Shown piece after piece: positions 19,488-28,578 of a stretch of DNA of 29,652 bases; the first letter of the stretch is position 1, and the number at the start of each line of letters is the position of its first letter. This DNA comes from Priapulus caudatus (taxonomy: Eukaryota; Priapulida; Priapulimorpha; Priapulimorphida; Priapulidae). The notes beneath the pieces are model-generated. The model saw nothing but the letters and a program-made list of their open reading frames with translations, was not told the DNA's origin and did not search any database. Position numbers and translations under genes: made by a program. The stretch covers positions 10,750-40,401 of the forward strand of contig NW_014578908.1 of NCBI RefSeq assembly GCF_000485595.1, in the 5' to 3' direction.

Positions 19488-20007
19488 GATTTTTCCGACT
19501 AGTCGGAATTCCATTTTTTTAATGAGTACCCATGGATCTTGTGAATCGTGTAAATCCATTGAGATATTAAGGGGGGGGTATTGTGAGTCGGGATCATTTT
19601 CCCACCATCATCGTTCGATCTACGTTGGTAGAGCTCGCTATTGCCTATCAACTGCATTTAATTTCAAAATAAAATTGTTTATTGCAAATAACGTTAGTCG
19701 TGCCCTACGTTAGATGATAGTAAATTTCCGAGGTTTAATCAACAAATGAACAGACAATATACCAAACATGGATTAATTGGTGTGGCGCCTAGCAGCGAAT
19801 TTTAAATCCACGCTAAGGCGTGCCATAAGCGTGGGAACTCAGATGAAATAGCTCCATGCTTTTCCGTAGAACCTAAACAATTGGCCGTTATCAAGAAAAC
19901 GATGGAGCCGCAAGTAGAAAACGAAAATAAAGATGGAGACAAAAAAGGTTTGTTGGCCATCGTGTAGGCCTAGGCCTAGACTGCATCACGGCATCGGCTT
20001 GATTGCA
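19488..20007. other. Non-coding interval
   Basis: Has a nine-G run near 19571 and a short ATG-led acidic stretch at 19902-19947 (MEPQVENENKDGDKK) ending at a possible GT donor. That could be a first exon of the MULE gene, but its phase does not fit the acceptor at 21327. Nothing else recognised. Confidence 0.35.
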
Positions 20008-20244
20008 TCAGGAGTACATGAACACAAAGGAGTAAGACACCTGTTTGGTACTGATTTCACTACATTTTTGTCGTACGAGTTTGATGTGAATAAAAATACA
20101 AATGTATACAAACATGAGCTTCTTTTGTTCACTGGTCCTTATTCTATCTTCCGGTAGTATTACCAACCGCGTAGCTTCCTTTGTTTTGACAGAAATCGTA
20201 CTTTTCCACGACATGGGTTTCACGTCATATACGGTCGTCTGGCG
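20008..20244 (+). repeat. Left arm of a long inverted repeat
   Basis: Reads TCAGGAGTACATGAA at the outer end and CGGTCGTCTGGCG at the inner end. It matches the reverse complement of 20781-20995 closely. The left arm carries about 20 extra bases (around 20065-20090, TTTTTGTCGTACGAGTTTG). Arms of over 200 bp with many point differences indicate an old inverted duplication or a long-TIR element. Confidence 0.85.
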
Positions 20245-20780
20245 TAGCCAAGCTGCAAATTCGCGTACACGGCAACTGCATGGGAGAGACACGGCAGGGG
20301 ATCGTGTCTCCCGTACGTTATCTCACAAAGAAGTTTTTGTTCGGCTAACAAGCCGAGTGATGACGACGTTAACTCTCGCCTTCATCACATACAGATGGTC
20401 ATGATAAGTAAGGTGGAAGCACATGGGTTTGCCTGCAATTGCATAGTAATAGTTGCTATGCAAAACACATGTGCGAAAAGGTACAATCCGCTGGAGCGTC
20501 ATTTTACTCCTAAGATTCATACACATTATTCCTCTGCGGGTGAAGTAGTTCAGATATTTTATCAGCGCAGCGTTTGTTTAAAAAAACTGCGGGATTCAAC
20601 CATAAAAACAAGGCATTCTAACTATAGTTTAAATGTAAAATGGTTTTAATTTTTAAACCCAGCATGGGTGCAATGTAACTTAATTTCTAGGCGCATTTCC
20701 TGCACTCGACTAGGCTATGGCCGAAAAACCTTGGCGCGCCTCGATGCATATGCTGTGTGTGGGAATTTACAGCTTAACCT
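20245..20780. other. Spacer of the long inverted repeat
   Basis: About 540 bp without coding content. A short hairpin, GGGAGAGACACG...CGTGTCTCCC, lies at about 20281-20312. No terminal signals recognised. Confidence 0.5.
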
Positions 20781-20995
20781 CGCCAGACGACCGTATATGA
20801 CGTGAAAACCATGTAGTGGATAAGTACGATTTCTGTCAAAACGAAGGAAGCTACGCAGTTTGTAATACTACCGGAAGATAGAATAAGGACCACTGAACAA
20901 AAGAAGCTCATGTTTGTATACATTTGTATTTTGTACAATGTAGTGAAATCAGTACCAAACAGTTGTCTTGCTCCTTTTTCTTCATGTACTCCTGA
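20781..20995 (-). repeat. Right arm of the long inverted repeat
   Basis: Reverse complement of 20008-20244: starts CGCCAGACGACCGTATATGA and ends TTCATGTACTCCTGA. Shared internal landmarks include TTTCTGTCAAAACGAAGGAAG and GAAGCTCATGTTTGTATACA. Confidence 0.85.
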
Positions 20996-21326
20996 TTGCA
21001 TGCTTATAGCAGCCAGCGTGTAAAATAAAGTGAAATATTGTCGACAGGCCCTAGGATACTAGGCCCAGAATAAAATAAAATAGGCCTACCAATGCCTGGG
21101 AAAGGCTGCCGCAGGCCGGGCGCCCACTTTCCTGTTAACCCCCCCCCCCATGACAGGATCGTTTACTAAACATGCTAAAACACATGATGCCACGCCTGGC
21201 TTTTGGCCCCGGCTATAAGCAGGGGCGTACGGCTGGCTTGTTTGGCCAGGGGTCACAGTCACACTCCCTCCCTCACTTCACCTACTGAGGGGCCCGGGCG
21301 TAATTCACATTTTCATTCTCTTTCAG
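20996..21326. other. Unassigned interval with poly-C run
   Basis: Includes an 11-base C run (21139-21149) and a pyrimidine-rich CATTCTCTTTCAG acceptor ending at 21326, which precedes the MULE gene. No coding sequence recognised. Confidence 0.45.
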
Positions 21327-23550
21327 CCCAAAAAATTCCAATGTAATGTCTGTAGAGAGACTCACTCGCAAGGACAATCTGAAGAGACATCACATTAAGG
21401 CGCACGGCAAACCAATGGTCGATGATGACGACACGATGGCGAAAACTGAGTGCATCCATCCAAGCTGCAAAGAGATGTTCTACCACAAGACGAAAATGCT
21501 GCAGCATCTTGAAGAGGAACACGGTGTAGGTTGTGAGAAAAGTACGCACAATTTCAAGACATTTGCCGAGTTCCTAGAGTGGAAGGAGAAAGAGGAGATC
21601 ACGAACTTCGTGTATTTCAGCAAACAAAAAGGCGTCAGCATTAGAAAGAATACGGAGTATTCCTATTATATTTGTCAGATGGATGGGAGTGAAAGACCAC
21701 ACAGGTCCAAAGACGAACCAAGCTGCAAAAATGACAGACAGAACAAAAAGGGTCAAGTAAAAGACAGCACCACGTGTCCGGCACGAATGATTGTTCGCAA
21801 AAGTTTGAAGACCGGCGAAGTTGATGTCAACTATATTCGTACTCATAGCCACGTGCCATTTTTTCATGATACACAACACCACCCTATTCCGAAATCCGTC
21901 CAAGAGCAAATCAAGGGGAAATTGGCTCTGAACATCCCGGTTACACAGATCATACGAGATTTGGGTGAAGGCCTCAGAGAGCATAACAATCATGATGACA
22001 TTGCAATGGGGCAATTAAGGGCATACCAGTTCATAAGCAAGAGGGTAATGCGCGAAATGCACCGTAAGATGAACGTGAAAGCAAGACTCCACCCCCGTGA
22101 CAACATGTCCGTGTATCTCCTTGTGTCGAAGTTGGAGGAGGAGAATTTCCATCCAATCGTTATGTACAAACCGCTTGGAAGTGAAGTAGTAGTCGGAGAT
22201 GCCAAAATCAATGAACGCAAAAGATCTGTTCGCCGTTGGAATATAAACCAAAGAATAGTTAAAGATTATGAACAATCGTGAGATTCTGTGTGTGGATGCC
22301 ACTCTTATAAGTATGGGTTGCTGAATCTGATCGTCCCAGATGAATTTGGTATCGGATAACCCGTCGCCGACCTGATCACAAGCCATCAGGATAAAAAGAC
22401 TTTGTATTACTTCTTCCTGGAAATGAAGAAACGTTGCCCGGACATGAAGATCGCAGTTATGTTGGACGATGATTATAGCGCCCCCAATGCGATCAAGGCT
22501 GTGTTTGGCAAAGACATAAGAAACATCCTCTGTAAATGGCACCTGCATCGCGCTTGGCAGCGGAGGCTTCAACAGGACATCAAAGACGAAACCATCATTA
22601 ACGAAATTTACGGCTGTCTTGTTGTCATCCTTGAGGAAAAGAGTACAGAAAAGTTTCACGAACTGGTGGAGTCCTTCAAGGAAAAGTACACTCCCAAATA
22701 TAAACCATTTGTCAAATATTTCATCTCCCGATACATGAACCGGACCGAGGCGTGGGCCATGTGCCACAGGAATTTCACACATGCGTCAACTGACACCAAC
22801 ACGTTCGTGGAGGCATTCCACAATCGTTTGAAAACGTTTTACATGGACAGGAAACCCAACAAACGCGATGACGACCTTTTAAATCTGCTGCTGAAAATTG
22901 AAGAGGAGGATTTCGTCCGCAGACTCAAGGCCACCCTGTACACTCCAACGGTCCAAGAGAAGCCAAAAAGTGACACAGGAGTCACGGCACAAGAGAGGCC
23001 TCAAGATAAAAGATGAATCCCTAGATAAGGTGGACCAAAACCACTGGCAAGTCAGATCACAAAATGAAGAATCCGTCTGGAACACAGTCACTGCCATTCA
23101 GGATGGATGTTCCAAGGACCACTGTTTCGAGAAGTGCTATGAGGTTGCCTGCGTTGGTCTCTGTTCACACATGTATCACTGCAATTGTGATGATTCTTCC
23201 CTTCTTTGTAAGCACATCCACAAGGTGCATGCTTTCCTCATACGAATCAAGCAAAAAGCAAGCAAAGAGCGCCCTGCCCGTGATGATGACGTTGCCAACG
23301 ACCCAAATGATGTCGATGGCGTAAATCTACATGCCACAATGGAACTGTGGAGAAGGAAGTCCTCCCCACCCCTACGGAGACATTGCTTGAATCAACAAAA
23401 GGAGACATCGCAAAGTTGGGGAAACTAATTGGACATGAAGCTGTTAATCAAATACTGCCACACATCAGCGGAACGATCAACAACTTGCTGGCTCAGTGTA
23501 ACGCCGTGATTAATGCCAACCGCGATGTCCCCACCCAACTAATGCCACAA
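21327..23550 (+). pseudogene. Mutator-like (MULE) transposase with C2H2 and SWIM zinc fingers
   Basis: Domains in order: CNVCRE (21342) and, one frame over, DNLKRHHIKAH, together a C2H2 finger split by an indel near 21358; a second finger CIHPSC...HLEEEH; a FLYWCH/FAR1-like segment (ICQMDGSERP to CPARMIV to THSHVP); a MULE DDE domain with LCVDA (about 22275), MLDDDYSAPNAIKAVFG, CKWHLHRAW and NTFVEAFHNRLK; a SWIM finger HCNC...LLCKH at 23177-23215; and an acidic tail to about 23550. The frame is broken at least five times: near 21358, near 22265, around 22290-22360 (including a TAA at 22357-22359), near 22990 and near 23345. All key domains survive. The right end runs into an inverted hAT fragment at about 23565. 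Terminal repeats were not found. Confidence 0.88.
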
Positions 23551-23564
23551 TCGAATATAGCACC

Positions 23565-24474
23565 GAAACCAAGTCGAGTGCCAAGAATACCATTAGTATG
23601 GAGGAGGCATAACCTTTTAGTACATCGAACTTCTTCTGTTTGCCAGAAAAATTTCCGCCATTACCCAATATTGCAGTTAGTAAAAAACAACAGAACGATC
23701 ATAAAATAAGTCGAGGTGTAATTTGTTCGCGTCCATCCATCTGTTATGTGTGCCGCCATAACCATCAAAGTTTCGAAAAAACTCAAAGTACCCACGAACC
23801 GAGTTCGCGGTATCTTTCGAAACTCCAGCAATGTGTGCGGGAAAGGATTGCTGTGAGTCCACAATAGCTGCACTCACATCATACTAACGGGTTGCACCAC
23901 GAACTGTGAACGTAATCTTACTATGTCTTGACAGACATTGTGACATTTCCCACGACCGTCTCAAACACCCGCCGACACAGAGGACCCAGGTCAAAGCCCG
24001 CGCACAGGTGTGCAACAGCCATTTAATTAGCTGCTTGCTGTTGCTTCCTGGTGCAAATCTTTACAAGCGGGCTCTTTTGATCCTTGATCGTCTTCTCCAC
24101 GAGTCAACCTGCGACATCGAAAGTTAGTGCAACCGAACAGTGTGGTCCAGCTATGGTTGACATCGGCCTCCTGCGTCGGGCACTAAATGACTGTTCAACT
24201 GGGAATTATCTTTCTGCGAGTTATACTGATAGTAGTTTTGCATTGTTTGCTAACACAGCATACAGATTTTGAAAGATGTTTATCTGTCCTCAAACTCCGG
24301 ATGCAGAAATTTCTCCCAACACTTTTCTTTTTTTAGGTGGTGAATAAATCTAAATTCACACTGATTGGAGGACTTCCCGTGAACACCAATCTTTTGGCGT
24401 GTGGTGCAGGGACAGCAAGCACACTTCGACTTTTGTCATCTTCGGTTTTGCTTTTTTTCGCGTGGCGATTCCAT
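23565..24474 (-). pseudogene. Inverted, heavily indel-ridden copy of the BED-finger hAT transposase
   Basis: On the - strand this aligns from a start at 24474 (MES-equivalent, ATGGAATCGCCA) through the BED finger region, the KPSTSD-type linker and the region equivalent to HTTDGWTDKYTQTYF, to the equivalent of + strand position about 27010. Identity is obvious by eye (for example ACTCGCAGAAAG, CAGTTGAACAGTCAT, ACAGATGGATGGAC), but single-base insertions are frequent and no long frame survives. The copy is about 12% longer than the + strand counterpart. Short frames in this stretch on both strands are incidental. Confidence 0.88.
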
Positions 24475-24790
24475 AATCTCATACGATAGGCATAAACTGT
24501 GCGAAAAATCTTAATCTCCGACTGTGCCGGTTCAATGCATCTGATGTTCTACTGCGCACTACCTTTCTAAGCTGATACTGAACATGAACAACCATAATAT
24601 AATATATACTCATCTCAATGTGGTTTTATTTAGTATATCATCTATACAAACAACTACTGTACATCTGTATCGTCACTCTACTTTCCATCGGCATATATAC
24701 CTCCCTAACAACCCTTCTCGCTCTCCGTCAACGCTCTTCTGCACATCTGCTCTTCCCTAATCCCTACTTGCATTCCCAACGTAGTTCGTA
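24475..24790 (-). repeat. Inverted copy of the hAT 5' leader
   Basis: Reverse complement of about 25905-26196. Shared landmarks: GAACCGGCACAG, TGTTCAGTATCAG, ATACTAAATAAA, GAAAGTAGAGTGAC, TGTTGACGGAGA-like and TAGGGATTAGGGAAG. Similarity fades beyond about 24800. Confidence 0.8.
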
Positions 24791-25579
24791 CACTCTTCTC
24801 TTCGCCCCGCTAAAAGCCCCCGACCCACACACAATTAGGTGCAGATTATCGATATGGAACTATATGTAAAAATCACTCTCCTAGCAACGTCATCGCTCAC
24901 CAGCCGCGGCGCCGAGAGTGCCCGAAACTCAATTCTCTCGAGATTACAAGCATACAAATCATACACATCACAATCTATAGGTACATCAAAGAGTACATAT
25001 TGCAGCAATATATCATTATGCCTTATAACGCTTAATACGTGAATATTTCCCAAACACTAACGATTTACAACACTTAAAACTCGACACTAACGTCACAATC
25101 AAAGTAATCTATTTTGCTAATTTAGTGGACTGTCCTGACTAGCCCTTCTAAAATAAATCATCCTTGACAGTAAATGCCCGGCCGCACGCCGCGTTTATGC
25201 GCAATGCAAACACATACGATTTATCACACGTCGTGTGTGTGACAGTGTGTGTGTTAAGTGTTGTGCGTGGTGCGTGTACTGTGTGCCTAGTGCGTGTGTA
25301 TTTGTGTATGATGTTGTGTGTGTAGGCGCATCGTGCGGCGTGTGTGCGATGTGAGTGTTGTGTTGAGAGAAGGAGAGAGAGAATATGTGTGTGAGACAGT
25401 TGTGTGTATGTGATAGTGTGAAGCAGCAGTGTCTACCTGGCCGGATTATAGTATCCGATCAAATCGATCGATATACATCAAAAGCCGCCGAGTCACCTGG
25501 GCCTTGGAAGCTCGTTTAGTGAAGTAGCCGGCTCAGGCTGCTGCTCCTGACAGGATGGATGGTTGATTGCTACGGTCCG
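24791..25579. other. Spacer between the inverted hAT copies, with GT-rich simple sequence
   Basis: No gene recognised. 25226-25415 is dominated by imperfect GTGTGT-type runs followed by a GAGAGAGAGA stretch, a degenerate dinucleotide satellite. The rest is unassigned. Confidence 0.6.
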
Positions 25580-25797
25580 ATCCGCGGCGATCGCGAGATC
25601 CGAATACCGACAGCATTTTTTTAAAATCCGATCTCGAATACCAGAATCCAACGACAAAATTTTAATCCGAATGCCGAATCCGAAATTCCGATGTTTCTTT
25701 AAAAATTGTAAATAACCGAGTCCGAAATACGATCGGTATTTCGATTCGGGCCATCGGATTCGGATTATCGCATGCTCTGACCACAGCTCTACTTGTA
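25580..25797. repeat. hAT-type non-autonomous end/MITE with CCGAAT/ATTCGG hexamers
   Basis: The left half is rich in ATCCGAA-like words and the right half in TTCGGAT-like words, so the segment is internally palindromic. The right edge closes ACCACAGCTCTA (25797) followed by CTTGTAAC. The segment CCGACAGCATTTTTTTAAAATCC matches, inverted, the element at 27612-27794. Confidence 0.65.
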
Positions 25798-25904
25798 ACG
25801 TCTTCCTGGTGCTTGTAAGGGATGAAACATATATCATTTCTTCTGTGACTCGAGAATAGGCAGGAGTGAAAACAGAGGGTGGTGGCCTTATGCCGTTGAG
25901 TGGG

Positions 25905-26196
25905 TCTCTATTTATTGGTTGTAGTTCCAATTTTTGGTTCGANAGATAGGGATTAGGGAAGGCAGATTGGAAAAGAGTGTTGACGGAGAAGGTTGTAGGG
26001 AGGGTTAATGCGAGGAAAGTAGAGTGACTCAGACTGTACGGAGTGTGTATAGTGTATACTAAATAAACCAATGAGTGATATATATATATTTAGTGTTCAC
26101 TGTTCAGTATCAGTGAAAGAGTGCGATAGAACATAGATGATGAACCGGCACAGGCGAGATTAAGATTTCGCAACAGTTAGGCCTATCGTATGAATT
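25905..26196 (+). promoter_or_regulatory. Leader of the second hAT transposase
   Basis: Non-coding sequence directly before ATG 26197, duplicated in inverse at 24475-24790. It includes a TATACTAAATAAACC stretch and a short TA run (26078-26088). Promoter function is inferred only from position and from the fact that it was copied together with the gene. One ambiguous base lies at 25943. Confidence 0.45.
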
Positions 26197-27300
26197 ATGG
26201 AATCGCCAGCGAAAAAAAAGAAAACCGAAGATGACAAAGTTGCGAAGGTGCTTGCTGTCCCTGCACCACTCTCCAAAGATGAGGTGTCACGGAAGCTTCA
26301 ATCAGGTGAATTAGATTTATTTCACCCCACAAAAAAGAAAAGTGCTAAGTGTTGGGAGAATTTCGGCCATCCGAGAGTTTGTGGGACAGATAACATTTTC
26401 AAAACGTACGCTGTGTGCAAACAATGCAAAACTATATACAAGTATAACTCGCAGAAAGGAAATTCCCAGTTGAACAGTCATAAGTGCCCCGAGGAGCCAT
26501 CAACAAGTGACCAAACTGTTCTGACTAACTTTATGCAGGTTGACTCAAGAACAAGATCAAAAAGGCCGCTTGTAAATTTGCCACCAGAAGCAAAGCAGCA
26601 CCTAAATAAAATGACTGTTCACACATGTGCCGCTGACATGCGTCCCTGTCTGTGTTTGAGAGTCGTGGAATGTCAAAATTCTGTCAAGAACTAGTAGATA
26701 CCGCTTCACAGTTCGGTCGGTTTGATGTGAGTGCAGCTATTGTGGATCACAGCAACCTTTCCCGCACACACTTGCTGAGTGTTTACGAAAGATACCGCGA
26801 AACTGTTCGGTCTGATTTTTCGAAACTTGATGGTATGGCGCACACAACAGATGGATGGACGGACAAATACACTCAGACTTATTTTATGTCGTTCTGTTGT
26901 TTTTACATAACTGCAAATTGGGAATGGCGGAAAATTGTCTGGAAAACAGAAAAGTTCGATGTACCTAAAAAGGATGCCCTCACCATCAAACAATGGTACT
27001 TGGACTCGATTGGTGAGCTAAACTTGGACATTCCAGAAGACACGCATTTTATTGTCGCAGATAATGCAAGCACGATGGCAGCTGCTTTTCGAAACGTGAA
27101 TGGGTCTAGGTGCGCTGCACATTGCGTTAACTTGTTGGTCAATGCAATGATCGATAAAGTGGAAGAAGCTCAGGAAATCTTCAATAAAGCAAAAAACCTT
27201 GTGAAACATGCCAAGAAAGCAAGCTTACAACCGAAGTTACCGCGCCGTCGGTGTCAGTCAATGCCAACGAGGTGGAACTCTGCCCTGACGATGATCGACA
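26197..27300 (+). pseudogene. BED-finger hAT transposase, frameshifted and C-terminally truncated
   Basis: The frame from ATG 26197 encodes a lysine-rich start, a BED-type finger (Cys74, Cys77, His95, Cys97; VCKQCKTIYKY...NSHKC) and a linker to about 26640. There a one-base loss shifts to the second frame (FESRGMSKFCQELVDTASQF) holding HTTDGWTDKYTQTYF with the first Asp, FIVADNASTMAAAFR with the second Asp, GSRCAAHCVNLLVNAM and SMPTRWNSALTMIDKM. This is the ZBED-like branch of hAT. The Glu motif and the C-terminal dimerisation domain are absent: after about 27300 the frame passes into unrelated, MADF-like sequence. An inverted copy lies at 23565-24474. Confidence 0.9.
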
Positions 27301-27521
27301 AAATGGCAGCGTCCATGGAAGCTGCGCAGTTTTTTTGGGACGACAAAAAGGAAGCATTACTTGTTGATATGTGGTCGCAGCATAAATGTTTCTATGACAC
27401 CGGCCGTCGCTTTTCGAAACAGAGTAAAAAAACTTTACTCAGACCGTCTCCAAAAAGACAGGGATCTAAAGGCCGGCGCACACGAGAGTTATTTTACTCA
27501 AGTAAAATGACTCGTGAGTAA
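27300..27521 (+). pseudogene. MADF/Myb-like DNA-binding fragment fused to the hAT frame
   Basis: Directly after DKMAASMEAAQ the frame reads FFWDDKKEALLVDMWSQHKC, FYDTG and RFSKQSKKTLLRP. The pattern W-D-(x)-LV-x-W-x-H-x-x-YD-x-FS-x-x-SKK is typical of the N-terminal half of MADF or trihelix-like domains, which often occur in the DNA-binding accessory protein of PIF/Harbinger elements. The domain is cut short, and the last residues (GRRTRELFYSSKMTRE) are translated from the palindromic repeat that follows. Alternatives: a natural, unknown hAT C-terminus, or chance resemblance. Confidence 0.5.
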
Positions 27522-27577
27522 TTTTACTCACGCGTCATTTTTCAGCGTGCGCCGCAAACGTTGAGTAAAATTACTCA
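27471..27577. repeat. Short palindromic MITE-like segment
   Basis: GGCCGGCGCACACGAG at 27471 is echoed inverted by CAGCGTGCGCCGC at about 27544. Between and beyond them the words TTACTCAAGTAAAAT, GAGTAATTTTACTCAC and GAGTAAAATTACTCAAG repeat in both orientations. The ends recall GC-rich terminal repeats of Harbinger-type MITEs, but a target-site duplication is not clear. Confidence 0.5.
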
Positions 27578-27611
27578 AGGAATGATCACGTGACTGTAGA
27601 AANTTGCAATT

Positions 27612-27794
27612 TCTATGTTCCGGATTCGGGTCGGATTTCGGATCGGATTTCGGATCGGATTTAGCAATACACATCGGATTCGGATTCGGATTCGGATTCA
27701 AAATAGCCATCGGATTCGGATTCGGATTCGGATTTTTTTAAATGCTGTCGGATCGGATTTTTGGTTCATGTCGGATCCGACGCACAGCTCTAGT
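27612..27794. repeat. Hexamer-rich hAT-type end (CGGATT repeats)
   Basis: Runs of CGGATT/GGATTC hexamers (pure at 27673-27698 and 27710-27734), then ATTTTTTTAAATGCTGTCGG and a terminus GACGCACAGCTCTA at 27794 followed by GTTACAAG. It shares the CAGCTCTA terminus and internal words with 25580-25797. An ambiguous base at 27603 lies just outside. Confidence 0.7.
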
Positions 27795-27851
27795 TACAAG
27801 TGGAACTACAACAGTACAATCGCCAGTGATCAAGAAGAAGAGCAAACTAAG

Positions 27852-28350
27852 TGTAACGGAGCTAGTTTCACCATAGCTTATTAATTACTATTAGTTTGGC
27901 AAAAGGCCCTGCGGGACGCGTTGGTGACAAGCCAGGGGGAATAGATGAGATATTCGATGCCCACGCGATGCAGGCTGAAGGTAATAGGAGAAGCAATAAG
28001 GTGGCTAACGATGTTGAACAGAGGGGTCGGAGTGCGGGATAATCTGTTATCACCCGCAGCCGCCGTACGTCGTGACCAGGGAGGTCGAACAACAAGTTCG
28101 GGGGCATTTAAGAGAGCTGGGAGAAAGAGCAGGAGGCACTTCTTCTCCATTTGTTTGACTGTCACTGACGTGTATTTGTACGCATTCAGCCTTACGTATC
28201 TGCTCTCTGTTCGACTCACTGTTGCATTTTGTCTAATACAACTGTTTGTGGTACGTTACTTTACTAGATCGTGTTTACTTCTTATCTTACGCTGTTGCTA
28301 TGCTTTACTCTTACCGCTCTTCTCGCACACCCTAGAAGTACGGGGTTACA
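27852..28350 (+). mobile_element. 5' LTR of a Ty3/gypsy-type retrotransposon (499 bp)
   Basis: Begins TGTAACGG and ends GGGGTTACA, giving a TG...CA unit with a 6-bp terminal inverted repeat (TGTAAC/GTTACA). It is followed two bases later by a primer-binding-site-like TGGTACCGTGATC. A possible TATA-like GCATTTAAG lies at about 28106. Downstream, gag opens at 28579, the correct order for a 5' LTR. The matching 3' LTR is beyond the window, so the target-site duplication cannot be tested; the five bases before the LTR are CTAAG. Confidence 0.8.
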
Positions 28351-28352
28351 TT

Positions 28353-28370
28353 TGGTACCGTGATCTAAGG
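28353..28370 (+). other. Primer-binding site
   Basis: TGGTACCGTGATCTAAGG, starting TGG two bases after the LTR, where a tRNA 3' end would prime minus-strand DNA synthesis. The tRNA identity cannot be assigned by eye. Confidence 0.65.
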
Positions 28371-28578
28371 AACCTCGAGTTTTGTGTTGCACGCGTGTTG
28401 GTGCTGGGGTCATTCGACGTTGATCTGCGAGTAAATTGCTAAGGTAAGTGAGAACGTAGCGTATCAGTGACTATTAGTTATGCTCATATGTCGCATTTCC
28501 GCCATGGGTATAGGAGTGATTATAGTTAAGTAGTTATGGCTAGACTTTAGTTTGCATATCTAACTGCGAATTCACGGC

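Noticed and set aside
19902-19947. Short acidic first exon (MEPQVENENKDGDKK) for the MULE gene
   Set aside because: Its donor leaves phase 1 while the acceptor at 21327 needs phase 0; a further exon would be required and none is visible.
22015-22782. 255-codon minus-strand open frame
   Set aside because: It is the antisense shadow of the MULE transposase; the plus-strand reading contains the catalytic motifs.
25493-26071. 192-codon minus-strand open frame
   Set aside because: Crosses an ambiguous base and consists of hexamer-repeat translation (IRIRWPESKYRS) and the antisense of the hAT leader; no protein features.
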